Origin: Aneurinibacillus soli
GTDB lineage: Bacteria; Bacillota; Bacilli; Aneurinibacillales; Aneurinibacillaceae
Reading direction: 5' to 3'
DNA length: 64,000 bases
Assembly: GCF_002355375.1 (NCBI RefSeq)
Contig: NZ_AP017312.1
Span: forward strand, 2,621,001 to 2,685,000
The notes beneath the pieces were generated by a model, which worked only from the letters and a program-made list of their open reading frames with translations, was not told where the DNA came from and did not search any database. Positions within the stretch are counted from its first letter, which is position 1. Each line of letters opens with the position of its first letter. The translations under genes and the position numbers were made by a program. Below are positions 40,700-49,951 of this stretch, in pieces.

Positions 40700-41707
40700 T
40701 TAAACGAAAAGCCTCCCACTATCCGGGAGACTTTTTTTCATCGTTTCAAATAAAATATAGTCAAAAAAATGAGCCTGGTTTAATACTCCGCTTCTAGCCA
40801 TTACATCCGCTCTTTGTTCCACTTCTTTCGCTAAAGATTCTTGGCCAATGAGATGAAAGTAGGTAGCGATATAGGCGTACACAGATAAAGACTCGTAGGA
40901 AACGGACGGCTTGAGCGATTTACGATCATATTGGCCCATAATTTTTTTGTGTGATGTCCACTCTGATATGATCCATTTTTCAAATGTAGGAGAGGAAATC
41001 CCAAAACTTTCACGATTCATGGCAATAAGAACTTGGTCAATCATATGCACGTCAGGAGCGCTTTTAAATTGCTTATCTTCTAGGTCATAATACTCCGGGA
41101 AAAATACAGATTGACTCGATACGTTTTTCAGCAGTTTCTGGTTTTTCTGTGCTTGAGACAGACTTTTAAAAAATTCAGGGGTCAAATAGCTTAATGTGAT
41201 GCGTGAGGCTGTTTGGTTGTAATGCCATTCCACATAATCAACATAAAAGCCGTCTTTTTTTTGACTTCTTTCAATGGAGGATGCCACGATAGTAGCTAAC
41301 TCCTGATATTCTTTTTTATGAAATTGTTTTGCTCCTTCATTCAAAGCATGAATAATTCGCACGTCGTCTATTAAAGCATTCGCGCTTGTATCTGGCCCCA
41401 ACACCCATTGAATAAATGTGTTTTGTCCCCTTTTTACAATGAAGCGCTCTTTTAGATGCTGAGCTTGCTGATCAAAAGCATCCGCATCATGCTCCATTAA
41501 AAGATACTTCATATACAAACCAACACTCTCAGACAGAACCTGTGACTGAGCATCATTTGGATAAGCATGTATAAGAGAATCTCCTTCAGAATACTTTGAG
41601 ACTACTGTCCGTTGCACCAATGGGTGGGTCTTTTTCATGAATAAAAAAATTCCTACCAAAGAAACGAGAACAATGAGGACAGTGAAAAGGAACCATTTTC
41701 TTTTCAT
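40700..41707 (-). CDS. GH8-like secreted hydrolase, YdaJ-like
   Basis: 335 residues with an N-terminal membrane anchor (WFLFTVLIVLVSLVGIFLF). The body has an alpha/alpha-barrel look: SESVGLYMKYLL near residue 60, WVLGPDTSANALIDDVRIIHAL (GH8 Asp-x-x-Ile region) and SYESLSVYAYIATYFHL. It resembles B. subtilis YdaJ, the last-step or trimming enzyme of the c-di-GMP-linked ydaJKLMN polysaccharide operon. It overlaps the glycosyltransferase by ATGA. The last residues (SLPDSGRLFV) come from a terminator-type repeat, so the natural C-terminus may be altered. Confidence 0.7.
   Translation of the reverse strand: MKRKWFLFTVLIVLVSLVGIFLFMKKTHPLVQRTVVSKYSEGDSLIHAYPNDAQSQVLSESVGLYMKYLLMEHDADAFDQQAQHLKERFIVKRGQNTFIQWVLGPDTSANALIDDVRIIHALNEGAKQFHKKEYQELATIVASSIERSQKKDGFYVDYVEWHYNQTASRITLSYLTPEFFKSLSQAQKNQKLLKNVSSQSVFFPEYYDLEDKQFKSAPDVHMIDQVLIAMNRESFGISSPTFEKWIISEWTSHKKIMGQYDRKSLKPSVSYESLSVYAYIATYFHLIGQESLAKEVEQRADVMARSGVLNQAHFFDYILFETMKKSLPDSGRLFV
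40707..40738. terminator. GCCTCCC-family terminator inside a coding end
   Basis: AAAAGCCTCCCACTATCCGG then GAGACTTTTTTT. On the plus strand it terminates the Cys-rich gene; on the minus strand it encodes the last codons (KSLPDSGRLFV) of the 40700 gene. Confidence 0.75.
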
Positions 41708-42939
41708 TGCTCGGTTTCCTCCTGCTTAAAACGTTTCGTTTTGTCCCATGAGATTGTCTGTCCCCGTACTCGACTCAGAACATATGAAAATGTACTTCGG
41801 ATTAATAAAATAATAAAGATCTGCGCATAGGTGAAATACATAATCAACATAAAAAATACGTTTGACGGTGATACATTTCGATCAATTACAATCGCACTTA
41901 GCAACTGGATCGTATACACCACATAGCTCATAAACCAAAGTAGCAGCAGAGGAGCTGCTATATTGGGAAGTTCTATTCCAAGCATACTCATAATGAAAAA
42001 GATATCTGAGAACAGCAGCAGGACAATAAAAACAAAATAGGTTAGCAAGTGCTGAAGTGTTAAAATAAACGTCTTCCCTTTCCAGTGGGAAAGTTCATGA
42101 AATGATTTTTCTAATAAATAAAGATTCCCCGTTAACCACCTAGTACGCTGTTTTATGAAGATGTTAATGCGTTCAGGCTCCTGCTCCCATGTTCTTGAAT
42201 CAGGAACAACGGGAAGGAGATAACCTGCTGCCGTTAGCCGTACCGTCAATTCTGCATCTTCTGCCAGAGCAAATACATCATACCCTCCCATTTTTTCGAG
42301 AACGGAGCGACGGAGAAGCATGTTCGTACCCGCTAAAGAACCAAGTTTAAACAAGGCCCACCTGCCGCATTGCATCAACAATTGAAAGACTTGAAACTCT
42401 AAACCAATCATTTTGGTCAACGGATTTGCATTTGCATTAATAGTTTTGACATATCCCACTGCACCAGCTGCATGTTTCGTTGTTTCTGCTGTTTCCACTA
42501 ATTTTTGAATCGCATCCGCTTCAGGCTGATTATCAGCATCATAAACAATAAAATAGTCCGAAGTAGAAATCTTTAATCCGTAATTTAGGACTCTTGATTT
42601 GCCTTTTGGCTCACCTGGAGGGACCGGGATATAGTGGATATTAGAGAACACGGAAGAAAAGCATTTCGCAATTTCTGCAGTGTTATCTGTTGAATTGTCA
42701 TCCAGCAGAAAAATATGTAATGGACCTTCGTATTCCAGGCGAGTCATCGCATTCAATGTATCTTCAATGACTACCTCCTCGTTATGGGCAGGAATCAGCA
42801 CGGCGACACTTGGATATGTTTGTAGTGGCAGAAGAGATTTATAACGAATTCGATACCATACCCCTCCAATCGTGACAACAGAATAGAAAAGGAGTAGGAG
42901 CCAAAAGAAAATCATGATGATGACTAAAAAACTTGTCAT
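41704..42939 (-). CDS. Membrane glycosyltransferase family 2, YdaM-like
   Basis: 411 residues: an N-terminal membrane helix, a GT2 domain with VAVLIPAHNEEVVIEDTL, LLDDNSTDNT, YDADNQPE (DxD), TNMLLRRSVLEKMGGYD, EDAELTVRL and QRTRWLTGNL (QxxRW), and at least three C-terminal helices. These are all hallmarks of processive polysaccharide synthases (cellulose, PNAG, YdaM types). It overlaps both neighbours by four bases. A polymer is probably made and exported; its sugars cannot be told. Confidence 0.85.
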   Translation of the reverse strand: MTSFLVIIMIFFWLLLLFYSVVTIGGVWYRIRYKSLLPLQTYPSVAVLIPAHNEEVVIEDTLNAMTRLEYEGPLHIFLLDDNSTDNTAEIAKCFSSVFSNIHYIPVPPGEPKGKSRVLNYGLKISTSDYFIVYDADNQPEADAIQKLVETAETTKHAAGAVGYVKTINANANPLTKMIGLEFQVFQLLMQCGRWALFKLGSLAGTNMLLRRSVLEKMGGYDVFALAEDAELTVRLTAAGYLLPVVPDSRTWEQEPERINIFIKQRTRWLTGNLYLLEKSFHELSHWKGKTFILTLQHLLTYFVFIVLLLFSDIFFIMSMLGIELPNIAAPLLLLWFMSYVVYTIQLLSAIVIDRNVSPSNVFFMLIMYFTYAQIFIILLIRSTFSYVLSRVRGQTISWDKTKRFKQEETEQ

Positions 42940-43700
42940 GGTTTACTCTCCTTTACCGCTTCTGTAATCTGCTCAGCCTGTTTAATTAACTTTTTTTCAC
43001 AGTAAAACGGATACTCAACGTTATTGAAAATCGCTCGGGTTCTTTGCCGTATTCTTTTTTCCACCACTTGTACGCCTTCTTCGTTTGTATTTTGCAGGAG
43101 GATAATGATCGTTTTATGATTAGCTGTGACAATATCAAACTCTGAGCGTACACTTTCTAATGCGATTTTTCCTAATCGTTCTTTCACGCTTTGCAATATT
43201 CTGTTGTCCGTGCGACGGATATAAAGACTCAACCACCATAGTTGTTCATCACGCCTTTGAGTGCCTTGATATAAAATTTTCGCTCGTTCCTTGAATTCCG
43301 ATGTGGTCAGTAGATGGGTATTTACTTCATATCTTTGAAGGCTGGTAAGCTTATACTTCAAAAGATCATTCTCCTGAACAACTCGTTTTACGTAAACATT
43401 CAAAACCCAATAGGTTAATAAAAAAGCACTCAAAAGTACATGGATATACATATAATCAATTTGGATATGTTCCTGATTTTTATGGATAAAAGCATATGAG
43501 GTCAAAAATATACCAAAACCAAGCATAACGATAATGGTGTACAAAAAAATAAATCTCTCTGATAGAAAAGTAATCGCGATTATAGAAACTAAGATTAGTA
43601 GGAGCGTTTCTTTGTAAAAAGGAAGTCTTGTATATAAAATCGTTGCCCCAAGTCCCATAAGTAATAGCGGTAAAATAATTACGATATAGTTCCGTTTCAT
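42936..43700 (-). CDS. YdaK-like membrane protein with degenerate GGDEF domain
   Basis: 254 residues; ATG 43700 chosen for AGGGAGGAATT. Four or more membrane helices fill the first 110 residues (VIILPLLLMGLGATILY, LLLILVSIIAITFLSERFIFLYTIIVML, YIHVLLSAFLLTYWVLNVYV). The C-terminal 140 residues have a GGDEF-like fold outline (RDEQLWWLSLYIRR, SEFDIVTANHKTIIILLQNTNEEGV) but no GGDEF signature. In B. subtilis YdaK is the c-di-GMP receptor of the same operon. Location and topology fit; c-di-GMP binding is an inference. Confidence 0.65.
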   Translation of the reverse strand: MKRNYIVIILPLLLMGLGATILYTRLPFYKETLLLILVSIIAITFLSERFIFLYTIIVMLGFGIFLTSYAFIHKNQEHIQIDYMYIHVLLSAFLLTYWVLNVYVKRVVQENDLLKYKLTSLQRYEVNTHLLTTSEFKERAKILYQGTQRRDEQLWWLSLYIRRTDNRILQSVKERLGKIALESVRSEFDIVTANHKTIIILLQNTNEEGVQVVEKRIRQRTRAIFNNVEYPFYCEKKLIKQAEQITEAVKESKP

Positions 43701-43780
43701 TGTAATTCCTCCCTTGCTTATAAAGTTAGACTGTTGTTTTGTAATAAAGTTATTGCAAAGGGGAATTTTTTTAAATAAAT

Positions 43781-43807
43781 AAGCCTCCCGGATGAGTGGG
43801 AGGCTTA
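43781..43807 (-). terminator. GCCTCCC-family terminator after P450 gene
   Basis: AAGCCTCCC/GGGAGGCTT hairpin 40 bases beyond the P450 stop; inverted relative to the copies at 20157 and 40707. Confidence 0.75.
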
Positions 43808-43846
43808 TGACTATCTCTTTTATTCGTAACTTTTTATTCATTACAG

Positions 43847-45064
43847 TTACCGAGTTTTTTCAAAAGAAACGGGCAAGGCGTGCAGACTTCTAAAACCAAT
43901 CAAGCCTCTCCATTGTGGTATATTCGTGTCCAGCTTCAGTGTAGGCACCCTCTGCAGTAACGTACGAATAGCAATTTCCGCTTCCAGACGTGCCAGCGGA
44001 GCACCTAAACAGAAATGAATACCTGTTCCAAATGCAAGATGATGATTCGGCGTTCGAGTAATATCTAGTTGGTCCGGGTCGGAAAACACTTCCGGATCTC
44101 GATTCGCTGCTCCTAACACGATATAAACTTGCTGCCCTTTTCGAATGACCTTTCCACCGATTTCAACGTCTTCTGTTGCAAAGCGAACCGTCATTTGTGT
44201 CGGGCTCTCATATCGTAAAATTTCCTCAATAGCTGTTGAAATAAGCGCAGGGTTTTCTCTTAATTTTTCACATTGCTGAGGATGCTGCAACAAGGAAAGC
44301 ATTCCATTCCCGATCAGATTCATCGTAGTCTCATGTCCAGCAACCAACAACAAGATACACATGGCTACTAGCTCGTCTTCATTCAATCGATCGCCTTCTT
44401 CTTCTGCCTGAATGAGCTGACTCATTAAATCATTCTGGGGATGTTGACGACGCTGTCCGATAAGACTATGGAAGTATCCTACGAGATTTCTGGCAACCTC
44501 TCCACCTTGCTCGAGCGACTCGTCCGTTCTGCTTAAATCAATGGTGCGAATCAAAACATTCGCCCATTCTCTGAACTGGTCACGATCGTCAACCGGTATG
44601 CCTAGCATTTTCGTAATGACAATGACAGGTAGTGGAAAAGCAAACTCCGAGATGAGCTCCATTTTCCCTGTATGCTGTGCCTTATGAAGAAGCTCATTCA
44701 CTGTTTCTTCTATATACGGATACAGCCTTTCGATCATATGAGGGGTGAATGCTTTGCTTACGAGCATCCGCAACCGCGTGTGATCGGGTGGATTTTTGAA
44801 AAGCATCATATTTTTTTGGATATGAGCAAGAGGTCCATACGCCTCAGAAGTTTCAGGAATTCTCATCCGCTTTTCAAAGCGACAATCTTTGAGAATCGAG
44901 AACGCCTCTTTATAACTTGTGACAAACCATGCTTCCTGATCAATCGAGGACATCCAGTGTACTGGAGCTGCAGCCCGAAGTGCATCGTAAAATGGATATG
45001 GATTTGTCCGAAACTCTGGTGATAATGGATTGAACCTGCTTGCCTGTACGATATTTTCTACCAT
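43847..45064 (-). CDS. bioI: Cytochrome P450, BioI-like
   Basis: A 405-residue soluble P450: I-helix AGHETTMNLIG, ExxR in EEILRYESPT, and heme loop HLAFGTGIHFCLGAPLARLE (Cys near residue 352). The class is CYP107-like. It is the third gene after bioW and bioF, 32 bases downstream with AGAGGGAGG. B. subtilis BioI (CYP107H1) cleaves acyl-ACP chains to make pimelate equivalents, so the same role is likely here. A redox partner is not encoded nearby. Confidence 0.85.
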   Translation of the reverse strand: MVENIVQASRFNPLSPEFRTNPYPFYDALRAAAPVHWMSSIDQEAWFVTSYKEAFSILKDCRFEKRMRIPETSEAYGPLAHIQKNMMLFKNPPDHTRLRMLVSKAFTPHMIERLYPYIEETVNELLHKAQHTGKMELISEFAFPLPVIVITKMLGIPVDDRDQFREWANVLIRTIDLSRTDESLEQGGEVARNLVGYFHSLIGQRRQHPQNDLMSQLIQAEEEGDRLNEDELVAMCILLLVAGHETTMNLIGNGMLSLLQHPQQCEKLRENPALISTAIEEILRYESPTQMTVRFATEDVEIGGKVIRKGQQVYIVLGAANRDPEVFSDPDQLDITRTPNHHLAFGTGIHFCLGAPLARLEAEIAIRTLLQRVPTLKLDTNIPQWRGLIGFRSLHALPVSFEKTR

Positions 45065-45096
45065 TATGACAACCTCCCTCTCTTATAAACAAATGG

Positions 45097-46251
45097 TTAT
45101 CCAATAATCCCGATTTCCTTCCTGATCTTCTCAAAACTAGCAAGCGCTTTCTTGATTTCGGAAATCGTGTGTGTAGCCATGACGGTTACCCGAATTCGGC
45201 TTGACCCTTCGGCAACAGTAGGTGGACGGATCGCCGGAGCGAATATTCCCTCTTCTTCTAGGAGGCGGGAGAAGTGAACGGCTTGTTTCGCATCGCCGAT
45301 GATAACCGCAATAATCGGTGTGTTTCCTTCAATCAGCGTGAAGCCACATTGTTGAAGACCGGATCGCATATAGGTCGCATTCTCTTGTAATGTCTGCCGA
45401 CGTTCCGGCTCAGACTGAATGAGTTCAATCCCTTTCATTGCGGCCGCTACCACACCAGGTGAAAGGGAGGTTTGAAAAATAAACGAACGTGCATAATTAC
45501 GCAAATAGTTCGTGACCGATGCAGCAGCGGCTACGTATCCTCCTTCTGCTCCAATTGCTTTACTTAACGTTCCCATTGTCAGCTGGACTCTATCGCTTAA
45601 TCCGAAGTGTTCCGCTGTGCCCGCCCCTGTTTTTCCGAGTACCCCCGTTGCATGTGCATCATCTACCATCACCCATGCTCCGTATCGCTCGGCTAGCTCT
45701 ACAATCTCTGGAAGTGGCGCAATCGTACCGTCCATGCTGAAAATTCCATCTGTCACAATTAGTTTCTTTTTACTATGAACCGCTCGCTGTAATTTTTCCT
45801 CTAAGTCTTGCATATTGGCATGTTGATAAATGAACGTTTGCGCTTTGCTCATGCGACAACCATCAATGATGCTCGCATGATTTAATGCATCGCTGAAAAT
45901 CGCATCCCCTTCTCTCATAAGAGCGGAGATGATTCCGAGATTCGCCAAATACCCGCTGCTAAATACAATCGCATCTTCTTTTCTTTTAAAGGAAGCGATT
46001 CTTTTTTCGAGCTGTTCATGCAACGTAAAATTACCCGTTGTCAGGCGAGAACCGCCGCTCCCTGTTCCATACAATTGAATCGCTTGTGCCGCCGCTTCCT
46101 TCATTTTCTCATCTGTGGCGAGTCCAAGATAATTATTCGTAGAGAACACACGAATGTTCTTGTCCTCCTCGACAACTCGAAGTGTACGAAGCAAGCCCTT
46201 TGCTTCTGTTTTATCTAGAGTCTCCCTTAGCGCTGCTTCAAAAGCGTCCAT
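45097..46251 (-). CDS. bioF: 8-amino-7-oxononanoate synthase (KAPA synthase)
   Basis: 384 residues of the PLP-dependent alpha-oxoamine synthase family: STNNYLGLA, SGGSRLTTGNFTLHEQLE, VDDAHATGVLGKTGAGT and GTLSKAIGAEGGYV with the PLP Lys (residue in TLSKAIG). It condenses pimeloyl-CoA with alanine. Start ATG 46251 is set by AAGGAGGAAG; the longer frame overlaps bioW. A 2-amino-3-ketobutyrate ligase (Kbl) has similar motifs, but bioW and bioI next to it favour BioF. Confidence 0.9.
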   Translation of the reverse strand: MDAFEAALRETLDKTEAKGLLRTLRVVEEDKNIRVFSTNNYLGLATDEKMKEAAAQAIQLYGTGSGGSRLTTGNFTLHEQLEKRIASFKRKEDAIVFSSGYLANLGIISALMREGDAIFSDALNHASIIDGCRMSKAQTFIYQHANMQDLEEKLQRAVHSKKKLIVTDGIFSMDGTIAPLPEIVELAERYGAWVMVDDAHATGVLGKTGAGTAEHFGLSDRVQLTMGTLSKAIGAEGGYVAAAASVTNYLRNYARSFIFQTSLSPGVVAAAMKGIELIQSEPERRQTLQENATYMRSGLQQCGFTLIEGNTPIIAVIIGDAKQAVHFSRLLEEEGIFAPAIRPPTVAEGSSRIRVTVMATHTISEIKKALASFEKIRKEIGIIG

Positions 46252-46264
46252 GGCAACTTCCTCC

Positions 46265-47023
46265 TTATCCAATCCAGACCGGCTTTCGTTCCAGATACTC
46301 AATATATGACTCAATGTCTGTTCCTTCTTTTACAAAAAATATCCGCCCGCCGGAAAGCTCACCCTTTCTTTTTAAATGAGAAATCCTACAGTACCCCATC
46401 TCACTGCTTCCCACATATCCTGTCACATACTCGGGATCATCGGACCAGCAAAGTTCCGCTACTGTATAAGGAGAGCCTGCGACTTTCGTTGCTAAAGCAA
46501 TCGCTTCTGCAATACGGGAAGACGTAAGGGAGGGATATTGATTCTGCCACAAGTGGTACTTACTTTTTTCCCAATCCATGCGAGATACCCGTATCCCCCG
46601 ATCGCCGCGATTATCGATCCGTTTTCCACTTTGACTATCAAGTAACACCGCTCCCCGCCAATTATGCGAAGAGGCAAGCATGTCCAACCCGTTCTGAATG
46701 GCTGTATCTGAAATAAAAAGCTGCTTCAGTAACATAGCCGCCTGCTGTCTTCCTTCTTCGGGTGTATGTACGTCATATGTCAAAATCGGAAGAGGAGATA
46801 GACACTCAACTTCCTGCTGATCTACCTTTTCCATGACGATCGAGATAAAATCTGCTGTGCCACGGCTATGACTCATTGCTTTGCGAAGCAGCTGGCTTAC
46901 GAGTATTTCCACATCTTCGGCTGTACTTAGCCTCTCTCCTCCTGAAATATGAAGCCCCCCACATTCATGGGCTCCCCCCTGTGCTGCACGCATTCGTAAA
47001 CTATAAAGAGAATGGTTTTCCAT
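46265..47023 (-). CDS. bioW: 6-carboxyhexanoate-CoA ligase
   Basis: 252 residues, matching BioW: SLRMRAAQGGAHECGGLHIS, GAVLLDSQSGKRIDNRGDRG and IRVSRMDW, then AELCWSDDPEYVTGYV. It activates pimelate with CoA and ATP, the first step of the Bacillus-type biotin route. It is the first gene of the operon, with a BirA-type operator 72 bases upstream. bioA, bioD and bioB are not in the window. Confidence 0.93.
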   Translation of the reverse strand: MENHSLYSLRMRAAQGGAHECGGLHISGGERLSTAEDVEILVSQLLRKAMSHSRGTADFISIVMEKVDQQEVECLSPLPILTYDVHTPEEGRQQAAMLLKQLFISDTAIQNGLDMLASSHNWRGAVLLDSQSGKRIDNRGDRGIRVSRMDWEKSKYHLWQNQYPSLTSSRIAEAIALATKVAGSPYTVAELCWSDDPEYVTGYVGSSEMGYCRISHLKRKGELSGGRIFFVKEGTDIESYIEYLERKPVWIG

Positions 47024-47095
47024 CGTAACTTGTCCTCTCGTCTACTTAATAAGTAAAAACAAATTTAAAAATTAAGAATTTTTTACTAATTGTTT

Positions 47096-47125
47096 TTGTT
47101 AACTTATATTTTTATTTGGTTAACA
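47096..47125 (-). promoter_or_regulatory. BirA-type biotin operator
   Basis: TTGTTAAC (47096-47103), 14 bases, GGTTAACA (47118-47125): the dyad found upstream of Gram-positive biotin operons and bound by BirA with biotinoyl-AMP. It precedes bioW, so the operon should be repressed by excess biotin. Confidence 0.85.
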
Positions 47126-47268
47126 TTTATACAGATATTTAACCATGATTTCTAATTTAACGTCAATGAAAAAAAGCAGCTACTGACACAGGTCACCCAC
47201 TCTGGTTTTACATCCTTCTTATGATAATATATACTCGGAGCTAAAGAGCACTGATTCCATAGAAAGAA

Positions 47269-48069
47269 GTGGTTGGTTTGCATCAATACATTACATACAT
47301 CGGGTCTTTTCCTATTCGCTCGTACAGCTTGTTGTTTGTTTTAGCTATTATTCTTGGCACAGGATTTACGGTAACATTAGCCAAGCTACAGAAAAAAGAT
47401 CATCTTGCTGAGCATTTATTAAACCTGCTCATTCCATTAATGATTGGAGCCCTTATTGGCTCAAGGTTTTGGGCTGTATTTTTCTTCGACTGGGGATTTT
47501 ACTCGCAACACCCGGAAGAAATCATTGCGATCTGGCATGGTGGATTATCCATTCAGGGAGGGATTGTAGGAGCTATTTTAGTTGGAATCTGGTATGTACG
47601 AAAACACTCGTTATCTTTTTGGGAAATGGCTGATTTATGCGCCCCTGGTCTCGTGCTTGGACAAAGCATTGGCCGAGATGCCAATCTCATGAATGGGGAT
47701 GCTTTTGGGGATCCAACAGGAAGCAATTTCGGCATTTTGTATCCCGAAGGTACACTTGCAAGGGAAAGATACGGAGATCAACCGTTGTGGCCTGCCGAAG
47801 TATGGGAGGGGCAAATGGATGTTATCATCTTCGCTATCCTAATGATTCTCATGCAGAGAAGATTAAAACGAGGTTATTTATTTCTTGCTTATAATATCCT
47901 GTATAACACAGGACGATTTGTATTAGAGATGCTTCGTGGCGATTCTCCAAGGTATCTGTTTCACTGGACAGCAGCACAATGGACATCAATAAGCGTTATT
48001 CTTATTTCACTAGCAATCGGTCTGTATTTCCATTTTACGTCCCTTCATAAAAATCAAGGTCAGGTATAA
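47269..48069 (+). CDS. lgt: Prolipoprotein diacylglyceryl transferase
   Basis: A 266-residue seven-helix membrane enzyme that adds diacylglyceryl to the lipobox Cys of prolipoproteins. Signatures: IWHGGLSIQGGIVGA, GQSIGRDANLMNGDAFGDPT (GR-x-x-N region, here GRDANLMNGD) and PLWPAEVWEGQMD. The start may be GTG 47269 or TTG 47278; no strong ribosome-binding site decides. Many Bacillales carry two lgt genes, and this monocistronic copy, away from hprK, might be a second one. Confidence 0.88.
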   Translation: MVGLHQYITYIGSFPIRSYSLLFVLAIILGTGFTVTLAKLQKKDHLAEHLLNLLIPLMIGALIGSRFWAVFFFDWGFYSQHPEEIIAIWHGGLSIQGGIVGAILVGIWYVRKHSLSFWEMADLCAPGLVLGQSIGRDANLMNGDAFGDPTGSNFGILYPEGTLARERYGDQPLWPAEVWEGQMDVIIFAILMILMQRRLKRGYLFLAYNILYNTGRFVLEMLRGDSPRYLFHWTAAQWTSISVILISLAIGLYFHFTSLHKNQGQV

Positions 48070-48091
48070 CAAGTATCGTGTACAAAGTAAG

Positions 48092-48135
48092 AATGGGTAG
48101 TGTTAGCGACAACGCTGGCACTACCCATAATTTTA
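48092..48135. terminator. Bidirectional terminator between lgt and HAD gene
   Basis: ATGGGTAGTG/CACTACCCAT stem with inner GCG pairing, followed by T-rich sequence on the plus strand. Confidence 0.75.
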
Positions 48136-48141
48136 TATTTT

Positions 48142-48924
48142 TTAAAGCGTATCCAGAATAGAGTAAAGCTCCTCTAAGTGTTTGATTTCATAATCAGGAA
48201 TGACTTCATTTCGTTCCTTGTCGTGGCGGTTTATCCACACTGAATTTATACCGGCACGAGACGCACCCAAAATATCTGTCATTAAGTTATCACCGACCAT
48301 AATTACTTCATCTTTTTGTAGGGACATCAGTGTTAACGCATGTTCGAAAATAGAAGGGTCAGGCTTACCTCTGCCAAATGCACCAGAGATTACAATATGA
48401 TCAAAATATGGAACAAGCTCTGGAGTAATCTCCAATTTTGTATTTTGTAAATCAGGTGAACCGTTCGTTAAAAGCAAGAGTTGATACTTTCCTTTTAGTT
48501 CATTTAATACGTTGAACGTTTCTTCATATACAAATGGATTCTTCCTGCGCTCAACAGGGAATCGCTCTGCTAATTCATATCCAAATTCAGGATCGTCGAT
48601 TCCAGCTGCTTTTAGTCCTCTTGTCCATGCTTCCTTGCGATATGCCGGGACAACTGCTTTTAACTTTTTAAAATTGTCATCATCATCTAAAAAATTACCC
48701 CATAATCCTTCAAATGGATTGATGCCGATCATTTGTGTAAAGGAATACGTTTCATAGGAAGAATAAAGTTCTCTTGCTTCTTTTCGTACAGCTTCCTCAA
48801 GTATTTCAGGATCAATATCATATTTTTTCTTTGCTGCATTGCAGGTAGCTACAAAAGCCTCTTTTACACTCTTTTGATCCCATAGTAGCGTATCATCGAG
48901 GTCAAAAATAATTGCTTTAATCAT
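48142..48924 (-). CDS. HAD-family phosphatase, YsaA-like
   Basis: 260 residues with all four HAD motifs: FDLDDTLL (nucleophile), [24 protein letters not shown] (Lys) and [12 protein letters not shown]. The large cap (residues 20-115) fits the YjjG/YsaA subgroup that acts on nucleotides or phosphoserine. The substrate is not determined by sequence. Monocistronic, convergent with lgt. Confidence 0.85.
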   Translation of the reverse strand: MIKAIIFDLDDTLLWDQKSVKEAFVATCNAAKKKYDIDPEILEEAVRKEARELYSSYETYSFTQMIGINPFEGLWGNFLDDDDNFKKLKAVVPAYRKEAWTRGLKAAGIDDPEFGYELAERFPVERRKNPFVYEETFNVLNELKGKYQLLLLTNGSPDLQNTKLEITPELVPYFDHIVISGAFGRGKPDPSIFEHALTLMSLQKDEVIMVGDNLMTDILGASRAGINSVWINRHDKERNEVIPDYEIKHLEELYSILDTL

Positions 48925-49011
48925 ACAAGTAAGCCTCTCATTTCTTGGTGATAGTTATTGTTTTATTCATTCAACATAAGGTTACATGGATTTTGACCTT
49001 CTTTCAAGTCG

Positions 49012-49842
49012 TTATATACTGATTTCTACAGGTGTGCGCACATCCTCCGCCTCTTTATGCAAATCAATTCCCATCAAGTTATATCCAGCGTCCACATACA
49101 CAATGTCACCCGTAATGCCCGAGCTTAAATCGCTCAGTAAAAACAAGGAGGCGTTCGCCACCTCATCGGTTGTTACGTTCCGCTTCAGCGGAGCATGCTT
49201 GCTTGTGTAATCATACAATTCATCAAAACCCCCAATACCGCTCGCCGCACGGGTTTTAATTGTACCTGGAGACAGACCATTCACACGAATTCCCTCTTCC
49301 CCAAGATCAGCTGCCAAGTAGCGAATGCTGCTCTCAAGCGCTGCTTTAGCCACGCCCATCACATTGTAGTTCGTCACCACTTTTTCCGAACCATAATACG
49401 ACATCGCAATCACAGAAGCATTTCGTCCCCGCAGCATATGACGTGTTTCTTTTAATACGACATTCAAAGAATACACGCTTATAATCATCGATTGGGTGAA
49501 TCCTTCCCTTGATGTGTCAATATATTTTCCAGATAGTTCGCCGCGCTGCGGACCACCTGCAATAGAATGGACAACAAAATCAAGTTCTCCCTTAAAATGC
49601 TTGTCCAGCTTTTTCATAACCATTTTCGTGTTCTCTGGATCAGTAATATCCATAATCTCATAAAAACGACTGCCGATTGATTCAAAAAGTGGAAGTACGT
49701 ACTTTCCCGTTTTTTCATTTTGGTACGTAAAAGCTAGCTCTGCCCCTTCATCTGCCAGTTTTTTCGCGATGTGCCAGGCAATGCTGTTTTCGTTTGCTAC
49801 GCCAAGTACAAGACCTTTTTTCCCTTTCATCAACTCGTTCAT
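49012..49842 (-). CDS. fabI: Enoyl-[acyl-carrier-protein] reductase (NADH)
   Basis: 276 residues of the SDR fold: GLVLGVANENSIAWHIAKKL (NAD loop typical for FabI), HSIAGG, and SYYGSEKVVTNYNVMGVAKAALE with the Tyr-x6-Lys catalytic pair. It reduces enoyl-ACP in the last step of fatty-acid elongation. ATG 49842 follows GAGGAGTGGAG. The residues around the Tyr fit the triclosan-binding FabI class. Monocistronic. Confidence 0.93.
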   Translation of the reverse strand: MNELMKGKKGLVLGVANENSIAWHIAKKLADEGAELAFTYQNEKTGKYVLPLFESIGSRFYEIMDITDPENTKMVMKKLDKHFKGELDFVVHSIAGGPQRGELSGKYIDTSREGFTQSMIISVYSLNVVLKETRHMLRGRNASVIAMSYYGSEKVVTNYNVMGVAKAALESSIRYLAADLGEEGIRVNGLSPGTIKTRAASGIGGFDELYDYTSKHAPLKRNVTTDEVANASLFLLSDLSSGITGDIVYVDAGYNLMGIDLHKEAEDVRTPVEISI

Positions 49843-49951
49843 CGTTTCTCCACTCCTCATCTCTATGATCATGAAACCACATGTATAGTATATGTTTTCT
49901 TTATTAAGAGAGTTTTAGGAGTTAGAAATTTTTGGGTAAAAATATGAAAAT

